From NCBI GenBank assembly GCA_028278005.1, contig JANQFD010000008.1:1-23910 (forward strand): DNA of 23,910 nt, given 5' to 3'. The notes beneath the pieces were generated by a model. That model did no database searches, was not told the origin of the DNA, and saw nothing but the letters and a program-made list of their open reading frames with translations. A program made the translations under genes and the position numbers. Each line of letters starts with the position of its first letter. Within the stretch, counting starts at the first letter, position 1. Positions 8,004 to 14,354 of this stretch are shown here, piece by piece. Origin of the DNA: Chlorobium sp. (GTDB lineage: Bacteria > Bacteroidota > Chlorobiia > Chlorobiales > Chlorobiaceae).

Positions 8004-9236
8004 TTATACTGCTATCACCTCTTCCCTCACGAACGGATTTGCCGGATCAACACCTGCAAACTGGACAAGACCGCCAAGCTCTGCAGACGCTTCCTCGACA
8101 CCCGCCGTATACATCAACTCTTTCTGCACGTTAGCAGGATCCAGACCCTTCATAAATCCGAGGTCGCCTTCCATCTTCGTCTGCTTCATCATTTCGACCA
8201 TCTTGTGCGTTGCCGATTCAAACTGATAAGGGTTATAGGACAGACGCTCCGCCTCCCATTCAGGGTGCTGAATGGCACCTGTTCCACTGTTTGCGCCATA
8301 GGTATCAAGATCATACTTGAGCATTGCACGTTTAACCACCTTTTCAGGAAGCGGGAGGTATTGCGCCCCGTCTTTCGATAGAATATGTGCCGCTTCTTCA
8401 GCATTGTTCAAAGCCCAGAGTTCCGCCTTGACGAGCGCTTTAATAACATTATGCGACCATGCCCTGTCTGCCACCTCTTTTTCATTCATGACAGCAACGC
8501 AACATGGGTGGTTTTTCCAGACATCACCTGTAAATCGTACAATTTTACCTCCTGCAAGGATCTCGCCTGCCGCGTTGAACGGCTCTGCCACGATATATCC
8601 GTCAATTGCCTTGGAAGCCATTGCGGTTGGCATGTCAGGAGGTGCCATAACAAAAAGGTTCATCTGGTTTTCAGCAAGAGGTTCATTCTTGTTCTGAATA
8701 ACCGGCTCTATCCCCATCTCTCTCGCGATCATCTGGATGATGATATTGTGCATGGAATACCAGTAAGGAACAGCTATCTGTTTTCCGCCCAGATCCGCAT
8801 ACGATTCAATTCCGCTTTCTTTTCCGACTGTTAATGCAGAACCGTTGATATGATCCCAAGCAACTACTTTAACCGGAAACCCTTTGCTGTAACGCATATA
8901 GATAGGAATCGGTGCAAGCAGATGCGTCAGATTGAACCTTCCGGCCATAAAGGCTTCAGCCATCGGAGCCCAGCCTCTGATCAGAACCGGCCTTTCCGAC
9001 TCTATCCCCATTTCCTTGTAGAAACCCATCTCATGGGCAAGTATGATCGGCGTTGCATCGGTTATCGGAAGATAGCAGCTCTTTACTTTCTTGGACACCG
9101 CCACCCCGGGCCCGGCAGTCTCCTCTCCCTCGGAACATCCCTGAAGCAACGGATATCCTGCAAACAAAGCGCCCAAACCTGCCGCCGAGTTCTGAATAAA
9201 CCTTCTGCGTGTGATACGTCCTTTTTCATTTTTCAT
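8004..9236 (-). CDS. Tat-exported lipoprotein substrate-binding protein, NitT/TauT (NrtA-like) class
   Basis: 410 residues. The N-terminus has a twin-arginine motif TRRRFIQN at about 9-16, a hydrophobic stretch and lipobox LLQGC, so it is probably folded in the cytoplasm, exported by Tat and anchored as a lipoprotein. The mature part is a type II periplasmic binding fold of the NMT1/NrtA/SsuA group: DLGGKQIAVPYWYSMHN, GYIVAEPFN and VWKNHPCC resemble nitrate/bicarbonate/cyanate receptors. The ligand is unknown. Tat export is unusual for this class and may imply a bound cofactor or metal. An ideal AGGAGG lies 5 bases before ATG, the strongest ribosome-binding site in the run. It heads the importer genes and follows a leader with promoter and terminator signals. 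Confidence 0.93.
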   Translation of the reverse strand: MKNEKGRITRRRFIQNSAAGLGALFAGYPLLQGCSEGEETAGPGVAVSKKVKSCYLPITDATPIILAHEMGFYKEMGIESERPVLIRGWAPMAEAFMAGRFNLTHLLAPIPIYMRYSKGFPVKVVAWDHINGSALTVGKESGIESYADLGGKQIAVPYWYSMHNIIIQMIAREMGIEPVIQNKNEPLAENQMNLFVMAPPDMPTAMASKAIDGYIVAEPFNAAGEILAGGKIVRFTGDVWKNHPCCVAVMNEKEVADRAWSHNVIKALVKAELWALNNAEEAAHILSKDGAQYLPLPEKVVKRAMLKYDLDTYGANSGTGAIQHPEWEAERLSYNPYQFESATHKMVEMMKQTKMEGDLGFMKGLDPANVQKELMYTAGVEEASAELGGLVQFAGVDPANPFVREEVIAV

Positions 9237-9241
9237 ACCTG

Positions 9242-9247
9242 CCTCCT
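9242..9247 (-). promoter_or_regulatory. Strong ribosome-binding site of the substrate-binding protein
   Basis: Reverse-strand AGGAGG sits 5 bases before the ATG at 9236-9234. It fixes the start and suggests high translation, in contrast to the weak sites of cooC, permease and cytochrome. Confidence 0.75.
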
Positions 9248-9302
9248 GTTTTTCTATTGCTCTTTGCTGTTAAACGCACATCCGGGTTCAATGACGGAAA
9301 AA

Positions 9303-9331
9303 ATATTCACAATTGTTAACTATCTTCATAA
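9303..9331 (-). promoter_or_regulatory. Promoter-like box P2 with operator repeat in spacer
   Basis: Reverse strand: TTATGA at 9331-9326, a 17-base spacer, then GAATAT at 9308-9303. Both boxes are weak matches to sigma-70. The spacer ends with the 12-base GTTAACAATTGT repeat (9309-9320), in exactly the position it has in the upstream copy P1. The -35 overlaps the T-run of the intrinsic terminator. It would drive the transporter/cooS genes. The spacing match is observed; promoter activity is inferred. Confidence 0.35.
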
Positions 9332-9366
9332 AAAAGACAGGGATTCCCTTAGGGGCAATCGCCTGT
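9330..9366 (-). terminator. Rho-independent terminator or attenuator in the leader of the importer genes
   Basis: On the reverse strand, arms 9366-9353 and 9348-9337 pair as ACAGG/CCTGT, GATT/AATC and CCC/GGG with two single-base bulges and a CTAA loop, followed directly by CTTTTTT. That is 12 base pairs plus a U-tract. It would end the dsrE-cooC transcript or, if conditional, attenuate read-through into the binding-protein gene 93 bases downstream. Confidence 0.65.
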
Positions 9367-9392
9367 TCTTAGGAAAACTATATTATCTGTCG

Positions 9393-9420
9393 AGGGATAG
9401 CTATCGTGAAGTTACTCCCT
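9393..9420 (-). other. Leader hairpin 2
   Basis: AGGGA and TCCCT are 5-base complementary arms around an 18-base loop that itself contains the palindrome GATAGCTATC. It lies between leader hairpin 1 and the terminator. It is weak alone and is listed because the three structures are consecutive. Confidence 0.3.
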
Positions 9421-9432
9421 GAAAAGCAGAAT

Positions 9433-9455
9433 AGAGATACAACACGTTTATCTCT
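9433..9455 (-). other. Leader hairpin 1
   Basis: AGAGATA and TATCTCT form a perfect 7-base stem with a 9-base loop. It would be at the very 5' end of a transcript starting from box P1. Confidence 0.4.
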
Positions 9456-9462
9456 TTGAAGA

Positions 9463-9491
9463 AAGATAACAATTGTTAACATTTTTCACAA
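9463..9491 (-). promoter_or_regulatory. Promoter-like box P1 with palindromic operator in spacer
   Basis: Reverse strand: TTGTGA at 9491-9486, a 17-base spacer, then TATCTT at 9468-9463. The perfect palindrome TAACAATTGTTA (9467-9478) overlaps the spacer end and the -10. The -35 overlaps the last bases of cooC. A transcript from here would contain hairpins 1 and 2 and the terminator. Confidence 0.4.
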
Positions 9492-10265
9492 ATAAAACTC
9501 ACCATGCAATTTTGCAATAAGCCCGATGGCTGTCTCTCGCATTTCCGGACACTGCTCATATGGAGAACTTCCTGAAAGATCCGCCTCAAGTGCCTGAAAG
9601 TCAAACGGTATAGTTGCCCATATTGCGTCTGTGCCGAGCTTCTCGGCAATCCTTTTCTCCTGACCCTCGCTATGCACCTTGTTGACAATATACCCGACCC
9701 TTCCGATGCGCAGCTGTTCCGCCAAAGCAGTTATTTTTTCCGCTGTCCTGATTGCTCTAAGACCCGGTTCGACGACTACCAGCAACACCGCCACGGATTC
9801 AGCCGTCCCCCGGGTAAGATGTTCGAAGCCCGCCTCCATATCCAGTATGACCCACTCATCGCGTTCAACCATAAGATGTCGGAGAAACGACCTGAGTAAA
9901 GCGTTTTCAGGACAGTAACATCCCCCCAGGGCTTCTTTCAGCTCACCGGTCACCATCAGCCTTACCCCCTCCACTTCGACGGAAAATCTTTCAACAAGAT
10001 CATCGACTTTAGGGTTCAGCACGAAATAGCCTCCCATGCTTCCGGGTTTTGCGCCTGTCCGCTCCTCAACAAGGGCTTTCTTTTCGATTAAAGGCTCGAT
10101 ACGACCATATTCCTGTTCTTCATAGCCCAGGGCTTCGGCAAGATTACCGTTCGGGTCCGCATCTATAGCAAGCACCCTTTTGCCCTGGTTCGAAAGCTCC
10201 CTTGCAAGAAGTGCACAAAGAGTTGTTTTACCAACCCCGCCTTTTCCGCTGATTGCAATTTTCAT
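9486..10265 (-). CDS. cooC: CooC-type maturation ATPase
   Basis: 259-residue P-loop ATPase of the MinD/ParA (SIMIBI) class. The deviant Walker A is GKGGVGKTT at 7-15, the second motif AIDADPNGN at 33-41, and ILDMEAGFEH at 140-149 is the Walker B region. The CYC motif (C116, C118) in GGCYCPEN matches the CxC pair through which CooC dimers bind metal. CooC inserts or helps insert nickel into the CODH C-cluster. Its presence suggests the CooS homologue still receives a delivered metal despite its altered ligand set. It follows the DsrE2-like gene by 36 bases and is separated from the importer genes by a terminator-containing leader. The start ATG has no strong ribosome-binding site. Confidence 0.92.
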   Translation of the reverse strand: MKIAISGKGGVGKTTLCALLARELSNQGKRVLAIDADPNGNLAEALGYEEQEYGRIEPLIEKKALVEERTGAKPGSMGGYFVLNPKVDDLVERFSVEVEGVRLMVTGELKEALGGCYCPENALLRSFLRHLMVERDEWVILDMEAGFEHLTRGTAESVAVLLVVVEPGLRAIRTAEKITALAEQLRIGRVGYIVNKVHSEGQEKRIAEKLGTDAIWATIPFDFQALEADLSGSSPYEQCPEMRETAIGLIAKLHGEFYL

Positions 10266-10301
10266 AGCGATTCAGGTTGAAAACACCCGCTTGACCGTAG
10301 A

Positions 10302-10814
10302 TCAGATAAACAGCTGAATATCAGCATCAGCAGCAAATTCGAGGAACATTGCCGCTCCACCGAAATCGACACCTTCGATAAAATCATCCTTTGAAAAACC
10401 GAACACGTCCATCGTCATCTGACAGGCGATAAACTTCACCCCGCAGTCGATGCACAGTTCCCGGAGTTCTTCTATCGTCGCAACTCCCTTGTTTTTGAAC
10501 GTTTCTTTCATCAGGCCGGTTGCCAGCGTATCGAATCCGGGGACATTACCGGTGAGAATTTTCGGAATCTGCCAGTTGATGCTCTGGAACTGGTCGCTGC
10601 CGAAAGGCATTTTCATCGGCATTGCCGGATTGCTGTGAGGAGATATTTTAGCCTCGATCTTTTTATTCAGCAGCGGAAGACCGTAAAATGTGAAGAATAT
10701 CACCACTTCCATATCCATCGCGGCGGCTGCCGAACCGAGGATAAACGGAGGATATGCCCAGTCAAGAGTTCCCTGTGAAGCAATAAGTGCTACTTTTTTC
10801 TGTTGTTCGCTCAT
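10302..10814 (-). CDS. DsrE2-like (DsrE/DsrF superfamily) protein
   Basis: 170 residues of the DsrE/F-like fold, closest in pattern to the DsrE2/COG2210 'peroxiredoxin-like' group: N-terminal KKVALIASQGTLD strand-turn, an Ala-rich helix, and the conserved C-terminal cysteine region ELCIDCGVKFIACQMTMDV with C121, C124 and C131. Members carry sulfane sulfur on the last cysteine in sulfur-oxidising organisms, or are uncharacterised cytoplasmic proteins. No membrane segment or signal is obvious. AAGG precedes the ATG. It is the first gene of the CODH-like run and has an inverted repeat 35 bases upstream. A role in supplying or removing sulfur for cluster assembly is possible but unproven. Confidence 0.85.
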   Translation of the reverse strand: MSEQQKKVALIASQGTLDWAYPPFILGSAAAAMDMEVVIFFTFYGLPLLNKKIEAKISPHSNPAMPMKMPFGSDQFQSINWQIPKILTGNVPGFDTLATGLMKETFKNKGVATIEELRELCIDCGVKFIACQMTMDVFGFSKDDFIEGVDFGGAAMFLEFAADADIQLFI

Positions 10815-10848
10815 GGTAACTGCCTTATTAGATATTTTATATCAACTA

Positions 10849-10866
10849 TATAACCAACCAGTTATA
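10849..10866. promoter_or_regulatory. Inverted repeat TATAAC-N6-GTTATA upstream of the DsrE2-like gene
   Basis: Perfect 6-base arms spaced by CAACCA, 35-52 bases before the DsrE2-like ATG, where a regulator would overlap the promoter. The TAAC/GTTA half-site is shared with the leader palindrome at 9467-9478, but the spacing differs (6 against 4). A regulator site is inferred. Confidence 0.35.
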
Positions 10867-11029
10867 AAATAACATAAAAAGGAGGTACCGCAAGAGAAAA
10901 CAGCTTAAAAAGCCACGGGGAAGATCGATCGAGAATCTGACGGATAGATGCGGTTACCGGCGCTTGCTTGGGATAATGCCTGCGATTTACTTACTTAACA
11001 GTTAAGGAAATCTTCCTGCTAATGAGAGG

Positions 11030-11061
11030 CACACCTGCAACAAAAAAACACACCTGCAACA
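11030..11061 (+). repeat. Short direct repeat before dodecin start
   Basis: The 13-base unit CACACCTGCAACA occurs at 11030-11042 and again at 11049-11061, the second copy running into the dodecin ATG. This looks like a small duplication in the 5' leader and lies between two possible start codons. Confidence 0.6.
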
Positions 11062-11276
11062 TGAGTACTGCACACGTTTACAAAAAAATAGAGCTTGTCG
11101 GCTCATCAACAAAAAGCATTGAAGAGGCTGTCAACAACGCCGTCGAACGGGCTGCCGAAACAATCCGTCACATTCGCTGGGTTGAAGTTGTGGAAACCCG
11201 ATGCCATGTCGAAGAAAACAGGATCGCTTACTGGCAGGTAACAGTAAGGCTTGGTTTCACGCTGGAAGACGAGTGA
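11061..11276 (+). CDS. Dodecin family flavin-binding protein
   Basis: 71 residues matching dodecin along its length: MSTAHVYKKIELVGSS start, W40 in HIRWVEV for stacking on the isoalloxazine ring, Q59 in YWQVTVRLGF for the flavin pyrimidine edge, and FTLEDE end. Dodecins assemble into hollow dodecamers that store or buffer riboflavin/FMN in the cytoplasm. C48 stands where many dodecins have glycine (RGHV). I chose the ATG at 11061 by family length. An in-frame ATG at 11022 would add 13 residues and has the better Shine-Dalgarno-like AAGGA, so the true start is open. Monocistronic, divergent from the CODH-like run and convergent with the next gene. Confidence 0.92.
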   Translation: MSTAHVYKKIELVGSSTKSIEEAVNNAVERAAETIRHIRWVEVVETRCHVEENRIAYWQVTVRLGFTLEDE

Positions 11277-11282
11277 GCGCTG

Positions 11283-11311
11283 GATGGGCGGTCTTGCAGT
11301 CACCGCCCATC
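11283..11311. terminator. Convergent-gene hairpin between dodecin and DUF6485-like gene
   Basis: GATGGGCGGT and ACCGCCCATC form a perfect 10-base stem with a 9-base loop, 6 bases after the dodecin stop and overlapping the end of the opposite gene. Its GC-rich stem fits a two-way terminator, but no long T-run follows on either strand. Confidence 0.55.
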
Positions 11312-11500
11312 TGTATATACCTCGATGAATTTTGCTATGCTCCTGTCCCAGGTTCGCTCTGCATCGTCAGGGAACAGGCAAGCAGGTATCTGGCCCTTGC
11401 CCTTATGATATGCTATGCATTCGCAGCAGATTCCTTTACGGGGACATGGTTCATACGAACAGTTGCACCGTTCGAGATTTTCCTGCTTCTTGCACTCCAC
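11300..11500 (-). CDS. Cysteine-rich small protein, DUF6485-like
   Basis: 66 residues with eight cysteines in the N-terminal two thirds: C3, C12-x-C14, C19, C25-C26-x-C28 and C41 (segments RCNCSYEPCPRKGICCEC and IPACLF). The pattern CNCxYxPCxRKGxCCEC is that of DUF6485, an uncharacterised family in anaerobes, likely a metal or Fe-S binder. The start is GTG at 11500-11498 with GAGGG 6 bases upstream. The pckG stop is only 9 bases before, so the two are probably translated from one message. No function is known; the C-terminal FIEVYTDGR tail is ordinary. Confidence 0.75.
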   Translation of the reverse strand: MECKKQENLERCNCSYEPCPRKGICCECIAYHKGKGQIPACLFPDDAERTWDRSIAKFIEVYTDGR

Positions 11501-11509
11501 TGCAAGCCC

Positions 11510-13387
11510 TCAGTGATTCTGATCTCCCGCATCCGTAAACCTTTCTGGTGCAAGCTCCCAATGCTCGGGGGACAACCAGAAGGTCGAAAGCAGCAGTTCA
11601 CGGATGTGTGAAAACTCCTTGGGAAGTTTATCATAGAGCTTCTCGAACAGCTCTTCATGTGAGAGCAACTCTTTTTTCCAGTCCTCACGTTCGACTGCCA
11701 TCAATTTGATAAACTTTTCGAGCGTGAACTCTTCAAGCCCCTCCCACTCCATCGACTCATACTTAGGCATCCATCCAAGAGGACTTTCCACCGCTCCTGC
11801 CTTGCCATGAACACGATCGACAATCCATTTCAAAACACGCATGTTCTCCCCGAAACCCGGCCAGAGAAAACCGCCGTTTTCATCCTTACGGAACCAGTTG
11901 ACTCCGAAAATTCTCGGCGGTTCCTGCAGAAGACGGCCAACATGAAGCCAGTGGTTGAAGTAATCGCCCATATGGTACCCGCAAAACGGCAGCATGGCGA
12001 ATGGGTCCCGGCGGACATCTCCGATCTTGCCGGCCGCAGCAGCGGTTTTCTCCGAACCCATCGTTGCAGCAAGATAGACACCGAAATACCAGTTTGGTGA
12101 CTGATAGACAAGTGGCACGAGGTCACTGCGGCGACCCCCGAAAATAAAGGCATCGATCGGCACCCCTGCAGGATTTTCCCAGTCAGGATCAATCGAGGGG
12201 CACTGTGATGCAGGAGAGGTGAAACGTGCGTTAGGGTGAGACGAAGGACGACCGGAATCAGGGGTCCAGGGGTTGCCCTGCCAATCAGTCAGGTTATCAG
12301 GCGGCGTATCCGTCATACCCTCCCACCAGACATCCCCGTCAGGCGTCAATGCCACATTGGTAAAGATGCAATTCTCTTTCAGGGTCGCCATTGCGTTGGG
12401 GTTTGTCTTGTCCGACGTACCCGGCGCCACCCCGAAAAAGCCGTATTCGGGATTGATGGCATGCAACCTGCCGTCTTCCCCCGGCTTGATCCATGCTATA
12501 TCGTCACCTATAGTGGTAACCTTCCAACCCTCGAAAGAATCAGGAGGGATGAGCATGGCGAAGTTGGTCTTCCCGCATGCACTAGGGAATGCACCTGCAA
12601 CATATGTTTTTTCTCCTTCCGGCGATTCAACGCAAAGTATCAGCATATGCTCGGCCAGCCACCCTTCATCGCGAGCCATCGCTGAGGCAATGCGAAGCGC
12701 AAAGCATTTCTTGCCGAGCAGCGCATTACCACCATAACCGCTGCCGAAGGACATGATGGTTCGTTCTTCCGGAAAATGAACGATATATTTCTGGTCATTG
12801 CACGGCCAGGGAACATCCTGCTGCCCGGACTCAAGCGGTGCGCCAACCGAGTGAAGACAGTGAACGAAATCCCTTGTTTCTCCAAGAAGGTCCATGACCT
12901 TTTTCCCCATCCGGGTCATGATACGCATATTCACTACAACATACGGCGAATCTGAAATTTCCACTCCTATATGCGAGATATGGGAACCGAGCGGGCCCAT
13001 GCTGAAAGGAATGACGTACATGGTCCGCCCTTTCATGCAGCCTTTATAGAGCTCTTTCAGGGTTTCTTTCATCTCTTTCGGATGTACCCAGTTGTTGGTA
13101 GGGCCTGCATCCTGCTTTCGAAGACTGCAGATAAATGTTCTGTCTTCAACCCTTGCCACATCGCTCGGGTCGGAACGGCAGAGGTAGCTGTTCGGACGCT
13201 TTTCTTCCGAGAGCCTGATAAAGGTGCCGCTGTCCACCATCTCCTGGCAGAGTTCATCATACTCTTCCTGGGAACCGTCACACCAGCGAACTGAATCCGG
13301 CTGACAGAGTTCCGCTGTTTGCCGGACCCACTCAATTAGTTTTTTGTTCTTTACAAAGTCAGGCGGATTGATGTGCTGTGAGGTCAT
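11510..13387 (-). CDS. pckG: Phosphoenolpyruvate carboxykinase (GTP)
   Basis: 625 residues, normal length for the GTP-dependent enzyme that interconverts oxaloacetate + GTP and PEP + CO2 + GDP. Visible landmarks: R84 in VEDRTFICS, which contacts substrate; GSGYGGNALLGKK at 215-227; P-loop FPSACGKTN at 267-275 with the hallmark reactive C271; and GDDIAWIKPGEDG at 294-306 for metal/GTP. In green sulfur bacteria it links the reductive TCA cycle to PEP. It is divergent from the tRNA/atpDC block and has weak ribosome-binding signals at its ATG. The downstream DUF6485-like gene appears coupled to it. Confidence 0.97.
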   Translation of the reverse strand: MTSQHINPPDFVKNKKLIEWVRQTAELCQPDSVRWCDGSQEEYDELCQEMVDSGTFIRLSEEKRPNSYLCRSDPSDVARVEDRTFICSLRKQDAGPTNNWVHPKEMKETLKELYKGCMKGRTMYVIPFSMGPLGSHISHIGVEISDSPYVVVNMRIMTRMGKKVMDLLGETRDFVHCLHSVGAPLESGQQDVPWPCNDQKYIVHFPEERTIMSFGSGYGGNALLGKKCFALRIASAMARDEGWLAEHMLILCVESPEGEKTYVAGAFPSACGKTNFAMLIPPDSFEGWKVTTIGDDIAWIKPGEDGRLHAINPEYGFFGVAPGTSDKTNPNAMATLKENCIFTNVALTPDGDVWWEGMTDTPPDNLTDWQGNPWTPDSGRPSSHPNARFTSPASQCPSIDPDWENPAGVPIDAFIFGGRRSDLVPLVYQSPNWYFGVYLAATMGSEKTAAAAGKIGDVRRDPFAMLPFCGYHMGDYFNHWLHVGRLLQEPPRIFGVNWFRKDENGGFLWPGFGENMRVLKWIVDRVHGKAGAVESPLGWMPKYESMEWEGLEEFTLEKFIKLMAVEREDWKKELLSHEELFEKLYDKLPKEFSHIRELLLSTFWLSPEHWELAPERFTDAGDQNH

Positions 13388-13460
13388 GGTTTTTCTGTTT
13401 TGCTGAAGGTTAATGTAGTATCGCTAGGCATGGTATTCATTTGCATTGACAACGCAACGG

Positions 13461-14012
13461 CTATTGCTGATCGGCACCGATAGCCTCACGGATAAGGCCG
13501 TCAAAAGCCATCTTGCTCTGGGCACCGACAAGCACCGAAGAAAGATTCCCGTTTACCCCGATAACAAACGAGGTAGGAATGGAACTCAACCCTCCCTGAA
13601 CAAAGGGACTGTAGGCATCGAGGATCTGCTTGTCAGCTACAACAACCGGAAAATTGATCCCGTAATCCCGCACAAAATCCCTTGCTTTTGTAATATCCTC
13701 ATCAACCGTTATACCGATAAACGTAAACCCTTTTTCTTCGTACTCTTCCTGCAGGGCAATCATATCGGGCATCTCGGCACGACAAGGCGGACACCAGGAC
13801 GCAAAGAAGTTCACGATGTAAGCCTTCCCGGCAAGATCACGGGAAGATACTGTCGCACCGTCGAGGGTTCTACCGGTAAATACGGGTGCGGTTATGCTTT
13901 CTGCTGTTTCGTCAGCCGCTGATTGTGGTTTGGCTGTTTCGGCCTTTTCCGGTTGGCAAGCAAGCATGGTCAAGGAAAGGCAGAGTATACCTGTATACCT
14001 GAAAAAACTCAT
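13461..14012 (-). CDS. TlpA-like lipoprotein thiol-disulfide oxidoreductase
   Basis: 183 residues from ATG 14012. The N-terminal signal ends in lipobox TMLAC (C19), followed by an Ala/Glu-rich linker, so it should be membrane-anchored and face the periplasm. The thioredoxin domain has ASWCPPCRAEMP (C74, C77), a TlpA/ResA-type active site, and the cis-proline segment SIPTSF. Such proteins reduce apocytochrome c cysteines or other periplasmic disulfides, which suits an organism with exported c-type cytochromes. An upstream in-frame ATG at 14048 would add 12 residues before the signal and is less likely. It precedes pckG on the same strand by 73 bases. Confidence 0.92.
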   Translation of the reverse strand: MSFFRYTGILCLSLTMLACQPEKAETAKPQSAADETAESITAPVFTGRTLDGATVSSRDLAGKAYIVNFFASWCPPCRAEMPDMIALQEEYEEKGFTFIGITVDEDITKARDFVRDYGINFPVVVADKQILDAYSPFVQGGLSSIPTSFVIGVNGNLSSVLVGAQSKMAFDGLIREAIGADQQ

Positions 14013-14126
14013 AATGGTGAAGATAGTTTGAGCTAAAGATGCGGCCATGGGCGCACGGTTAATTTTGTTTGAAAATATACAATTCTTCCTTTTTATTTAT
14101 AGTCATTTGGTTGCAGATCATATTCT

Positions 14127-14155
14127 TTGTGTTTATACAATATTTAAGGTATATT
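14127..14155 (+). promoter_or_regulatory. Sigma-70-like promoter of the tRNA-Thr gene
   Basis: TTGTGT at 14127-14132, a 17-base spacer and TATATT at 14150-14155, in an AT-rich stretch 24 bases before the tRNA. Transcription would begin about 14162. It may also feed atpD downstream, as no terminator is visible after the tRNA. The remainder of 14013-14126 is AT-rich with nothing recognisable. Confidence 0.5.
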
Positions 14156-14179
14156 TAAAACCATAGTTTTTTCAGGCTT

Positions 14180-14252
14180 GCCACCTTAGCTCAGCTGGTA
14201 GAGCAACTGTTTCGTAAACAGTAGGTCGTGGGTTCAAGTCCCGCAGGTGGCT
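14180..14252 (+). tRNA. tRNA-Thr (anticodon CGT)
   Basis: 73-base cloverleaf: acceptor GCCACCT pairing with AGGTGGC, D-arm GCTC/GAGC, anticodon stem ACTGT/ACAGT with loop TTCGTAA (anticodon CGT, reading ACG), T-arm GTGGG/CCCGC with loop TTCAAGT, and discriminator T. The 3' CCA is not encoded. It lies 102 bases upstream of atpD. Confidence 0.97.
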
Positions 14253-14354
14253 CATCTACCTGAAACATCACCAAGGCTCTCGCAAGGAGAAACATGAGCC
14301 TGCCGTAAAAAGTTTTGACCGCTAATTACATACAATCCAATCAACACTGTCAAT

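Noticed and set aside
9237..9485. TPP riboswitch before the NMT1-like receptor
   Set aside because: The receptor class includes thiamine-precursor binders, but the conserved CTGAGA and related TPP motifs are absent. The leader does not match other riboswitches I could recall (preQ1, fluoride, c-di-GMP, moco).
10881..10886. Good forward-strand Shine-Dalgarno-like GGAGGT
   Set aside because: No ATG, GTG or TTG follows at a usable distance, so it starts no gene.
14249..14300. 7-base inverted repeat GGCTCAT/ATGAGCC spanning the tRNA end
   Set aside because: One arm is part of the tRNA acceptor stem, the loop is long and no T-run follows, so it is not a convincing terminator.
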